Shown here: positions 20,663 through 30,722 of the stretch, in pieces
Numbering within the stretch: position 1 is the first letter of the stretch
Layout: each line of letters starts with the position of its first letter
NCBI GenBank assembly: GCA_019828595.1
Contig: JAHQRK010000001.1
Coordinates: 4,650,001 to 4,714,000 of the forward strand
DNA length: 64,000 nt
Direction of reading: 5' to 3'
Source of the DNA: Aphanomyces cochlioides
Lineage: Eukaryota > Oomycota > Saprolegniomycetes > Saprolegniales > Verrucalvaceae
Position numbers and translations under genes: made by a program
Notes under the pieces: model-generated
Seen by the model: only the letters and a program-made list of their open reading frames with translations
What the model was told of the DNA's origin: nothing
The model's database searches: none

Positions 20663-22257
20663 GGGAAATTGATTCGAGTCGCTGAGTAGTTAATTGTTGG
20701 CGCCTGTACACTCTAGTGGTGCTTTTGGAGCGATGCAGCATCCTTAGCTGAAGCCAAGAACGATGCCTACACTCACTTACGCCGCAGCCTGTCCCCACTT
20801 TATACAAAACTTAAATGCTTAGACAGGCGATTTCTTTGGGGACTTGTCCCTCAAAACTTGTGCTAGGAAATTATTTGATGATTTAGTTGCATGGAGTCGA
20901 CATGTAAATGAATCACTACTCAATCAAGAATGTTTTTATTAGTAACGTGCACAGTTCAAACGAATAACCCTGGAACACACGACTTCTCATATCATCGACA
21001 AACCATGCAGACATTTAAATATCCATAATTGGATTCAGCACTTCAATCAAAAATGAGGCAAGGATGGGTCGTGATCGGCGTTTGAAGCCAAACAAAGCAG
21101 CACAGGCAGCATTGTTTGACAAATGATGAGAGTCAGCTCCAAGGTAGTGGTGGTTGCCGTGAGCTACCTTCCGCTTTGGTCGGCTTCAAAGGACGACAAC
21201 GACTGGTCTTCCACACAGACAGCATTCAAGAGCCATGGGATAAGTGATCTGTGAAGGGGGGAGTTGCTGAGAGCTCTCTTGGAAGTCGGACGCGCCATGG
21301 GTCATCAATATGAGGCAAGGATGGGTCGTGGGCGCCGTTTGAAGCCAACCAAAGCAGCACAGGCAGCATTGTTTGACAAAAATTGGGTGAGTGTCGGCTC
21401 CAAGGTAGTGGTGGTTGCTGCGAGCTACCTTCCGCTTTAGTTGGCTTCAAAGGGCGTCAACTGGTCCGGTGGCGTTCTTGTTATTCTGCCATGGCGCTTT
21501 GAAAAGTGACGTGAATGGCTTCGGAATGTCAAGTCGACAATAGCACGACCGTCACTCGGTTAGTCCGGAGGTTGCATGTTCGTACTCATAGACCAATCCA
21601 TAACCGAGGACCGTCATTGACGAAATCTGTCCAAACTTGTGACTGGAAATGGATGCTGGGTCCTTTCATGATGATTGCTTCGCCAAGCCAAAAGAGAGAG
21701 CTGGTTTGAGAGTTGGAAGCGAGTTTAAAAAGGTAGCAAACGCTCGGTCGTCGTGCACATACGAAGAAATACACTTCCGTGAAGGGTTGATGAGGAAAAG
21801 ATCTTCTTCGCACGGAAAACACCAACACTTGAGTTGCTGATCGCTCTGACCATGCCAAGGAGTGTTGCATTCGATTCGGCCAAGAGTTTCCATGTGCAAG
21901 GTGTTGAATTCATGGTCTAATGTACTTGGGTAACATGAAGCAGCATAACCTTCAAGGAATTCGCTCATGCATCAATATCATTCGAATACTCGAAGCCAAG
22001 TGAGACAGATTGCTTCAAAGGCAATGTATCCAGCACTCAGTAACTGCATCAACTTCGCGAACTCAGCGCTGCGCTCATCTGGCTCAGAAAAACCAGCACA
22101 AACGATCCTGTATTTAAAATGTATTTAAAATACCAACTTTGTTTAAAACTTCTGTTATACATATCCGGTTATGGAGAGATCGCTGTGAGCATTTAAAATA
22201 TAAATTTTAAAATACCAATTCGTTTGAAACTAAGCAAAGTTTATTGAGACATTCGTC
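20663..22257. other. no gene recognised
   Basis: Intergenic. Apart from the direct duplication at 21053-21455, small open frames are unremarkable. Short AT-rich words ('atttaaaat', 'aaataccaa') recur between 22110 and 22230, just upstream of the metallophosphoesterase start. Confidence 0.4.
21053..21455 (+). repeat. direct duplication of about 145 bp
   Basis: 21053-21195 and 21310-21455 are about 90% identical direct copies, separated by about 115 bp. Both begin 'atgaggcaaggatgggtcgtg' and end at 'ggcttcaaagg'. Within each copy the beginning (rightward 'gtttgaagcca') and the end (leftward 'tggcttcaaa') are short inverted repeats. No protein is recognised. Confidence 0.75.
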
Positions 22258-23505
22258 ATGATCAAATTGATGCGATCAATCCTGTCGGCTCTGTGTGCTC
22301 TTTGTGGGCTTGGATTGACGTTGTGGTGTGGCCCGATAGCTTTGTTTCGATTGAGTACCTTGAGGTGCTCGCCAAGCGGACATGGTGGCCGAGTGCTTGT
22401 TCTCGGTGATGTGCATTTGCTCGGTCAGAGGAAGCGTTTGTGGATCGAACGAATGTGGAACGATTGGCAGCTTTGGCTTTCTTTTCAGAGCATCATCGCA
22501 GTACATCGACCTGAACTCATTATTTCAATGGGAGATCAGTTGGATGAAGGCACAGCCGTGACAAGTGACTCTCTTCACAAGGTGGGGGTATGTTTGATTG
22601 TGTTGCTTAAACTGGGGTAGGATTATGCTCACCGATTTCAACGGCTCTTAAATCCACGTGACTTGCCAATCATGTATTTGGTACGTCATTGCTTGCCCAT
22701 TAGTGGCTTTAGACTGTGACAGATTGGCAACCATGATGCTGCATTTGGTGCCCATATGACCCCTGAGTTAATACGACGACATGAGACTGCCTTTGGACCG
22801 TCGAATCGTCTCATTGAGATCAAAGGAAAACTTTATTTACAACTCAACACGATGGCCCTAGATAATGATGTACAAGATTCGTATGTGGTCCAAGAAGCCA
22901 TGGCGTACTAATTTTCACAAGACATTTTGTCTGAAGTCTCTCCTTGTAGATTTCTCGACCATGTCGAGCGCCAGCGGAACCAGACAAAATTTCCTCCGCT
23001 CATTTTACTGACCCACGTTCCTCTATATCGCCAAGACGACGTCAAATGTGGTAGAACCTCATGATATGAGCATAAACCAAGTGATGAAACTAATGTCGTA
23101 GGTCCATTGCGAGCTCACGAAACGGGGCACATTACTTATGAAGCCCCAGACTTTCAGTACTCAGAGCATCATCACGTGCTCTCGAAAACTTTGTCTGATC
23201 GACTCCTTCGTACAATTCGACCGCATGCAATATTTTCTGCTCACACTCATGCCGTATGCTCTTATGATCACTCGGTTTCGTATCAAAAGACTCCGATTGT
23301 CGAGTACACGGTGCCGACATTTGCATGGTCAATGCGACCAGATCCATGGTATGCTGTCGTGACAGATCATATCGACATCTGCGCCCTGCCTACAGAAAGC
23401 CAGCATATTGTCTCGCTTGTTATGCTGGCAGTTTTTTATATCGCAGGTATTTCAATGTGGTGGTGTCGACATCGTGGCAGTGGTGACAAGACAAAAGTGC
23501 CATAG
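22258..23505 (+). CDS. Cdc1/MPPE1-type membrane metallophosphoesterase
   Basis: Five exons (22258-22581, 22621-22680, 22723-22880, 22950-23050, 23102-23505) give 348 residues. An N-terminal hydrophobic segment (about 5-30) and a second near the C-terminus (IVSLVMLAVFYIAGISMWW) suggest a lumen-facing catalytic domain tethered at both ends. Calcineurin-like metal-binding motifs are all present in order: GDVH, GDQLDEG, GNHD, LTHVPLYR and HTHAVC. The length and TM-catalytic-TM layout match yeast Cdc1/Ted1 and animal MPPE1, which remove ethanolamine phosphate from GPI anchors in the ER/Golgi; substrate is inferred from the family. The C-terminal KTKVP tail is cytosolic in this model. Its last 60 bp and its 3' flank are duplicated in inverted orientation at 28.0-28.6 kb. 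Confidence 0.85.
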
Positions 23506-24098
23506 AACTGCAACATTTTCGCAAGGCGTATCAACCAAGAATCAAAATATGGTCTAAGTGCTTCAAAATATACATCTAAGTTGGTATATTCAATGAATGC
23601 GAGCACTGAACGATATATCAACGATGCGATCGTATATATGTATGTATCATTCATGAGGAAGGACACATGAGAGATGCCGTTATAGTCAGCGTTGATGATA
23701 GTTGCGCATTTCCTGAAAATGTCAATTGTCAGAATCTTGGATAACAGGGCATCATTATCAAATCGTCTTAGGCAGTCCGCCTTCCCGATCTAGGTCGACC
23801 CTTTTGTTGGATCGTTTTCTGTTCATTCGAAATGTCTACAGCATATCTTTCGATTTGGATGCAATTGAATTGTGCCAATTCTCTGTCAACTCAGAACATC
23901 CTACAGAATGAAAATTTACGTCGTCGCAATGGATTTGGATTTGTGTCGTGAAGACGAAACGAAGTTGGTTGGCACATCTCAATGATGCATCTTACGAAAA
24001 TACTGTCTTGGCTGCGCTGTCTCTTGCTCTTCAAGTGAATGCTTGTGTTGAGTTTTATCTACAGTAGTTCGTACAGACACTCATGTCTGCGGGTCGTC
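23447..24098 (+). repeat. palindrome 2, outer left arm
   Basis: Matches the reverse complement of 28019-28576, apart from an extra stretch of about 85 bp near 23817-23901. It includes the last coding bases of the metallophosphoesterase gene and its 3' flank. Confidence 0.85.
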
Positions 24099-25246
24099 CG
24101 AGTTTCTCCAGGCACCGCTGGAAGAGACACCTGAAAGTGTGGACACTACGACAACTACAGATACGAATCCAATATGCAATGGGTCCACGATGGAGCCGAA
24201 TCAATTTCTATCTTCTCCACCAACCGCCCACACTTGTGAGAAAATAGAGTGTCCATCTGTGGCTCCAGCTTGTTCTGACATCGAAGGTCTTGCAGCTACA
24301 CGTGGCGCGATTTCTCAAGTCTGTGCTTCCGTACAAGTGAATGAAAATGCAAGCCTTGCCGACACGAATTACTTGGATGAGTCATTTTCAATTGAAGCCG
24401 ATTCGACCGATGGTTTAATCGATCTTCTGGCACAAGTTTATGATGCATGGATTTCAGACAGTCTTCAATACACGAGCCCATATTCTCTCTCGCACAATAT
24501 GTGGGGTGAAGATCATGCCCAAGACATCTTGGAAAAATCTTTCAAAATTCAGTCTTCATCCAAGAATATTGTCGATGTCATGTGCATTGCAAAATACGAT
24601 GAGCCGTGTCGAGAGCCAAGCGCCATAATTGTTGACTGTCCAGACTCAGTGACTACTTCATCTAGAATGCTCTCGTCCCCAGGTTCAATGGACCGAAATC
24701 CATGTATATCTTTTCCACCAACCGATCACACTTGTGAGGAAATGCAAAGTCCATCTATAGCGGCGACTTGTGCTGACACAAACGTGGATCGCCTTGCAAC
24801 CATGTGTGGCACGATTTTCGAGCCTTTTCTTCCGAGGAAATGGATGAAATTGTAGTCATTGCCGATCCAAATTACCTGGAAGACTCATTTTCTATCGACG
24901 CCAATGACAAAGACAATACACTCCTTGACGGCTCGAACTACTTGGACGATTCATTTTCCATCGAAGCCGATTCCACAAATATTTCTACCGATATTATTGC
25001 ACACGAAAGTGAGCCATATCGAGTGACAACTGCAATGACGTCGGCGAGCCGCAATGACACAGGTCTGCGTTCTCACCCAAAAATCAAGCAGAAGGATGAC
25101 CATGATCATGGCTTCTTGGAAACATCCTTTGAATTTCCAGCTCCTTCCAAGAATGTTGTTGATGTCATGGAGAATGGAACAGACGATGATCCGTGCCGAG
25201 AGCCAACAAAATTTGAAAATCCCAACGGCATTAGCCATACAAATAT
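24099..25246 (+). repeat. palindrome 2, inner left arm
   Basis: Each base i pairs with 50835-i (25589-26736). The encoded 238-residue frames are identical in the two arms. The spacer 25247-25588 contains a further small inverted repeat (25405-25437 with about 25552-25584), so the centre is nested. Confidence 0.9.
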
Positions 25247-25382
25247 GTTGCGACATGTCGACCATGGCCAAGACTTTTTGGACATATCATTTGATATTGA
25301 ACTTGCACCCGATGACATTGTAATCAATTACAACGAAAGAGCATCGGCTATCTCAAATATCACCAGCTTTGGTTTGTGTTGA
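24099..25382 (+). pseudogene. FLE-repeat family gene, C-terminal half (copy e)
   Basis: Two overlapping frames (to 24855 and from 24804) encode one acidic Ser/Thr-rich protein. It has six repeats of [YFI]L[ED]xSFxI: YLDESFSIE, ILEKSFKIQ, YLEDSFSID, YLDDSFSIE, FLETSFEFP and FLDISFDIE. Recurrent CREP and HTCEE/HTCEK segments lie between them. A frameshift near 24830 separates repeats 2 and 3; the mirror copy shares it. The start at 24099 is an arm boundary, not a real gene start: the SxIP and coiled-coil half that precedes this region in copy g is missing here. I do not recognise the family. The repeats resemble short linear motifs with an acidic/aromatic core that could each dock a partner. 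Confidence 0.55.
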
Positions 25383-25494
25383 CCGGAGCATCAAACAAGT
25401 GAAGAAAGCTCCAACATCGAATTTGCAGACAAGATATTCGACATGAAATATCGGGAGAAATCATATAACAATGTCGCAAAATTTCATGACGGTG

Positions 25495-26736
25495 CTAGTG
25501 ACACCAAGTAGACAAAGGTTGTGGAGCTCCGTGAAATAGCAAGTGTGTTGGTATATCTTGTCTGCAAATTCGATGTTGGAGCTTCTTTATATTTGTATGG
25601 CTAATGCCGTTGGGATTTTCAAATTTTGTTGGCTCTCGGCACGGATCATCGTCTGTTCCATTCTCCATGACATCAACAACATTCTTGGAAGGAGCTGGAA
25701 ATTCAAAGGATGTTTCCAAGAAGCCATGATCATGGTCATCCTTCTGCTTGATTTTTGGGTGAGAACGCAGACCTGTGTCATTGCGGCTCGCCGACGTCAT
25801 TGCAGTTGTCACTCGATATGGCTCACTTTCGTGTGCAATAATATCGGTAGAAATATTTGTGGAATCGGCTTCGATGGAAAATGAATCGTCCAAGTAGTTC
25901 GAGCCGTCAAGGAGTGTATTGTCTTTGTCATTGGCGTCGATAGAAAATGAGTCTTCCAGGTAATTTGGATCGGCAATGACTACAATTTCATCCATTTCCT
26001 CGGAAGAAAAGGCTCGAAAATCGTGCCACACATGGTTGCAAGGCGATCCACGTTTGTGTCAGCACAAGTCGCCGCTATAGATGGACTTTGCATTTCCTCA
26101 CAAGTGTGATCGGTTGGTGGAAAAGATATACATGGATTTCGGTCCATTGAACCTGGGGACGAGAGCATTCTAGATGAAGTAGTCACTGAGTCTGGACAGT
26201 CAACAATTATGGCGCTTGGCTCTCGACACGGCTCATCGTATTTTGCAATGCACATGACATCGACAATATTCTTGGATGAAGACTGAATTTTGAAAGATTT
26301 TTCCAAGATGTCTTGGGCATGATCTTCACCCCACATATTGTGCGAGAGAGAATATGGGCTCGTGTATTGAAGACTGTCTGAAATCCATGCATCATAAACT
26401 TGTGCCAGAAGATCGATTAAACCATCGGTCGAATCGGCTTCAATTGAAAATGACTCATCCAAGTAATTCGTGTCGGCAAGGCTTGCATTTTCATTCACTT
26501 GTACGGAAGCACAGACTTGAGAAATCGCGCCACGTGTAGCTGCAAGACCTTCGATGTCAGAACAAGCTGGAGCCACAGATGGACACTCTATTTTCTCACA
26601 AGTGTGGGCGGTTGGTGGAGAAGATAGAAATTGATTCGGCTCCATCGTGGACCCATTGCATATTGGATTCGTATCTGTAGTTGTCGTAGTGTCCACACTT
26701 TCAGGTGTCTCTTCCAGCGGTGCCTGGAGAAACTCG
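25495..26736 (-). pseudogene. FLE-repeat family gene, inverted copy (copy f)
   Basis: Mirror of copy e on the minus strand. It has the same frameshift and five of the six repeats before sequence identity ends at the palindrome centre (after GISHTN). Upstream on the minus strand it continues into copy g, which carries the SxIP and coiled-coil half. Copies g plus f therefore show the family gene in its most complete order, interrupted by a 71-bp duplication and by the frameshift. Confidence 0.55.
25589..26736 (-). repeat. palindrome 2, inner right arm
   Basis: Reverse complement of 24099-25246, effectively identical. Confidence 0.9.
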
Positions 26737-26822
26737 CAAATGATCGATATGTTGTCGTAGTGTCCACACTTTCAGTTGTCTCTTCCAGCGGTGCCTAGAG
26801 AAACTCGCAAATGATCGATATG
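26681..26822 (+). repeat. 71-bp tandem duplication
   Basis: Two adjacent copies of a 71-bp unit beginning 'ttgtcgtagtgtccacac' with about two mismatches. It straddles the junction between copies f and g and disrupts the reading frame between the coiled-coil half and the FLE-repeat half. Confidence 0.85.
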
Positions 26823-27753
26823 TTTCGATCGTTCGAAGCGCAAGTCGAAACCCAGTCATAATCTACTGCTGCGGAGTCAGTCGATTGAGTACAAATATTG
26901 GTTTCCAAGTGATGAGTATCGTCGAGTGGAAGATCCGCAGGCTCAAGCTCGATAGAAGTGGATGCCACACTGACGATACATTCGTTGTTTATTTCTTGTG
27001 GCTGCTCCATCAGTGTCGCCATTACTTCGTCCATGGAGTTTTGAGATTGCTGTCTCATGGTTTGAAAGGAAAGAAGTTGGGCGTCGATCTCTTGCTCGAT
27101 CGCAATGAGGCGCGCGTATTCTTCTTCGACTGGATCATCCAAGCATTTCAACGACTGGATGTTTTGGATTCAAAGGAGAGGACTTGGTGTTGTAAATCGG
27201 CAATGCAACTATTGGCAAGCTCCAGTTGCTGAGTCAGTGCCGCTTTGTCCATTTTGAGGCTTATCACTTGCGCCTTGAGTCGGCGTAATTCTTCGTCGTT
27301 TGCCGTTGAATACAATTCGACCGTTCCATTGGTGTTGTCAGTCAAGGTATCAATCATTATTACGTGTGTTGGATGAATTTGACGTGACGCGGATGCCATA
27401 GTTGTGGTTCGCAGTCGTGGAATTCTGCTTTTTGCCTTGTATGTTGCACTGGTGATTGAACATGCGTTGGATGCTGATTTTCTCGAGTGAGACGTTGAGT
27501 TGTCGACCGACTTGTCTGACTTGAGGACGCTGTGGCGTGGTTCATGCACAGTGCACTATGTTTGGAGTCGAAGAATTTTGCTCATCTTCTTGCTGGACGC
27601 CATTCTACCGAATGTGGTAGGCGATAGCGCGACAGTTGACGCGCCTCGACCCAGCCTTGTCTCACCTTGATCGACAATGGACACGTCCGTGCAGTATTTC
27701 CGTACACACATATGCGAGCTGTGCTTATCGCTGTAATTGTTTTCAGCCAACAT
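26795..27753 (-). pseudogene. SxIP / coiled-coil family gene (copy g)
   Basis: Minus-strand counterpart of copy c, about 85-90% similar. It carries KMSKILRLQT (degenerate motif) and KSRIPRLRTTTM, and then, without the long linker of copy c, passes directly to the coiled coil (ELRRLKAQVISLKMDKAAL) and the EEEYARLIAIEQEIDAQLL helix. A frame change near 27160 separates the last part. It ends where the FLE-repeat half (copy f) begins on the same strand, giving the only place in the window where both halves are adjacent in the same orientation. Confidence 0.55.
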
Positions 27754-28018
27754 CTCTAGATGAGTCAGCTCGCACGTCGGTCAGTTCGAGTCTGACGATA
27801 TTTAGGGAATTACGACTGATGATTTTGCAAACTAGCTGCACTCAACAACGAATCCAAGCCTCACATTGCGGCGACTTGGATATACTCTAGCACCAATAAA
27901 TATAGCTTCAAGAGCAATAACAACGGAATAAACAGTGCACAAATTTGGTTATCAATCAATCCATGGTAAATTTTCTTGTCTACTGCTGTCATAATGGATG
28001 CGAAATACTGATGTGGGA
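27754..28018. other. no gene recognised
   Basis: A stretch of about 265 bp between copy g and the outer right arm of palindrome 2. No coding signal, and no copy elsewhere in the window was noticed. Confidence 0.4.
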
Positions 28019-28576
28019 CGACCCGCTGACACGGGTGTCTGTACGAACTACTGTAGATAAAACTCAACACAAGCATTCACTTGAAGAGCAAGAGACAACG
28101 CAGCCAAGACAGTATTTTCGTAAGATGCATCATTGAGATGTGCCAACCAACTTCATTTCGTCTCCACGACACAAATCCATTGCGACGACGTAAATTTTCA
28201 TTCTGTAGGATCCAACAAAAGGGTCGACCTAGATCGGGAAGGCGGACTGCCTAAGACGATTTGATAATGATGCCCTGTTATCCAAGATTCTGACAATTGA
28301 CATTTTCAGGAAATGCGCAACTATCATCAACGCTGACTATAACGGCATCTCTCATGTGTCCTTCCTCATGAATGATACATACATATATACGATCGCATCG
28401 TTGATATATCGTTCAGTGCTCGCATTCATTGAATATACCAACTTAGATGTATATTTTGAAGCACTTAGACCATATTTTGATTCTTGGTTGATACGCCTTG
28501 CGAAAATGTTGCAGTTCTATGGCACTTTTGTCTTGTCACCACTGCCACGATGTCTACACAACCACATTGAAAGACC
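28019..28576 (-). repeat. palindrome 2, outer right arm
   Basis: Reverse complement of 23447-24098. Relative to the left side, a 1.28-kb segment (26737-28018) containing copy g lies between the inner and outer arms here. The distal end abuts the KDM5 fragment at 28577 without spacer. Confidence 0.85.
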
Positions 28577-29090
28577 TGTTGATGGCTGGGAATACGCTTG
28601 CTGCCACTCAGCGGCTGTTTCCTCAATGACTTTTTTCACCTCCCCAAGAATTATGGTTCCACCTTGATAACTTCGATAACATTTCTGACCCACTCGCACC
28701 ATCGGCGGGTCCAGTCTGCTGTTACGTTCAGGATCCGCAGCTAAAGCACTGGGTTTCAGTTCAGCAGGGTCAACATCTTCTGGAACATCTGATGACAATA
28801 TTCCTATTGTCGAGGAAGCCCCTGTACGTGGGCGTGGTCGCCCACGTTTAATGAAGCCAGGAAATATAATTGGTGTCGACTGAACTGATTCATTTGATTC
28901 CGCTCTTTGGTCTGGTGGAGTACAAGGTGTTGGAGACCCCACATTTGCTCGGTCTGATAGATCAACTTTTTTGGGACGTCCGCGTCCAATTTTAGCTGGA
29001 AGTGCTGTGCACGAGGGATGTTCAGAAGAATTAACCAGATTGCCTTGAGTTTGCGTTTTTGATGTAGATTTTACATGACCCTTGTGTTTA
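28577..29090 (-). pseudogene. KDM5-like gene, internal fragment
   Basis: Direct (same-orientation) copy of two parts of the KDM5-like gene, about 34484-34535 joined to about 34983-35440. The 440 bp that encode the first PHD finger and the following intron in the parent gene are missing, giving the hybrid VKKVIEETAAEWQQAYSQ. The AT-hook region is retained but eroded ([10 protein letters not shown] kept; KRGRPRPRTG replacing [10 protein letters not shown]). Its 3' end joins the metallophosphoesterase-derived repeat, so the frame continues into MWLCRHRGSGDKTKVP. It is clearly a rearrangement product. Confidence 0.8.
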
Positions 29091-29564
29091 GTCGTTAAAT
29101 ATCCTCTCCAACAAGTATTCGACGTCAAATGCGAGTATTGCTATATGTCCTTGAGTGAAGGCAGATGCGCTGGGTCGATGAATGCAAGCTCTTATCCATA
29201 CAGAATGGTGGAGTATCGTCGCTGAATTGCATGCGGTGCATCCTGCTTTTAGCTGTCTTAGTTCAGAGGTAAGCTCGCATCGGAGTTTTGTCGGCTCGAT
29301 GGACTCTCCAGTTGAATTTGGCAGATTTTGTGCCAAAAAGGATACCAATCCACAACACGCTTGTCAAAAATAATGTCTAATTGCCAGAGCGTAGACTACC
29401 ATATCGAGAGGCGTAGCAGGCTTCACCTGGCAGCAGTCCAAGTCCTGGACGCCGTCGTGTCGAGGTGCAATAATGAAGTCAGAATGGAAAGCATGATGAA
29501 TTTGAGCGAATGGTTCGTCGTGAATGTCTGTAAATACAAATTTGACCAATCTATGTAATGAGTT
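29091..29564. other. no gene recognised
   Basis: Short frames on both strands without recognisable domains. Confidence 0.4.
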
Positions 29565-29846
29565 GGTTGTATTAATCGCGAATCACAGTGTAGTGAATTT
29601 CATCTTGATTAACGTATGTCTGATCGGACATATCGGATGGAACCTTTGGATTCGTCCTTATAGACATATAGATCACGGTACTATTCACCGTGTTTCATTG
29701 GCGGAATCGACACAAAAAGTGCAGCCAAGTGTCGATTCAGCCAATGAAACACGGCAAATCATACCGTGATTTATATGTCTAGACGGACAAATCCAAAGGT
29801 TCCACCCGATATGTCCGATCAGACATACGGTAATCAAGATAAACTG
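29565..29846. mobile_element. foldback MITE, second copy
   Basis: A palindrome centred near 29722, related to the one at 18748-19161: shared words include 'ttgtattaatc', 'gaatcacagtgta', 'gtctgatcggacatat' and 'tttcattggcggaatcgacac'. The right outer arm is truncated compared with the first copy. It has no coding capacity. Confidence 0.8.
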
Positions 29847-30722
29847 GGGTCTCCTATGATTGCCTATAAATACAACCCAGCATTACATCCATTGGCTCAT
29901 TCTCTATTTATCCCTATTAATCATTCACCATTGGCTCAAATTGGTCGTTGCGTCCATTTGGGACGATGGACCTGGACCCGACTTGGACGGCTCCCAGGTG
30001 GCGCCTACAGCATCTCTGGACATGTTAGAATAGGCTATGGCACTCAAATATTGTGTACGAACCAATGTTCTTTCTACTGCCCTCCTGCTTGATTCAAAGT
30101 CTCCCAGTTCCATTGAGACTATAATCTGACCGCTCCACCAACTATAAATCCCGCCGCAAAGATGATCTCCCCACGACAACACTTTGTTTGCATGCTCATT
30201 ACGACGATTTCAATCATTTGGAGCAAATATAGGAGCAGGGTTTACATTTTACAACGCATAGAATTTCATGACACTAATGAATTATATCTTATTTCGCAGA
30301 CGAAAGAAGTGTTAAACATGGGATAGACATTATTATTCCTACGCACAATTCAGCGACTATTAGTCTCTTTAGAAAATATAGCATTACTCTTTGTCTTTTG
30401 CATCACGATCTCTATGCAGCTAATCTGGGGTTTAGAGCTGAGAGAGAATCAGTCGGATCTCTGTTTCCTCGGTGGGCAACTGGATTTCCCAAAGTTTAAT
30501 TCATATGTAATTGTCACTGTTGACGTTGAGCCCTCACCATCGTATTGTTTATGATATAAGCGTAATGATGCTGACACTGGTCACAGTGTCGAGTCCTAGA
30601 GGTCTTTTGATTTGGTCAAAATGTAGAACAACAGGCATTGCTTTCATCCAAACTCAATACTAACGAGCCGAAGTTGAAGTGAAAATTCTTGTTGATGATA
30701 TAAAAATGTTTGCTGCCAACTT
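29847..30722. other. intergenic; KDM5-like 3' flank
   Basis: No gene recognised. 30421-30722 is the parent of the inverted copy at 17282-17540. Confidence 0.5.
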
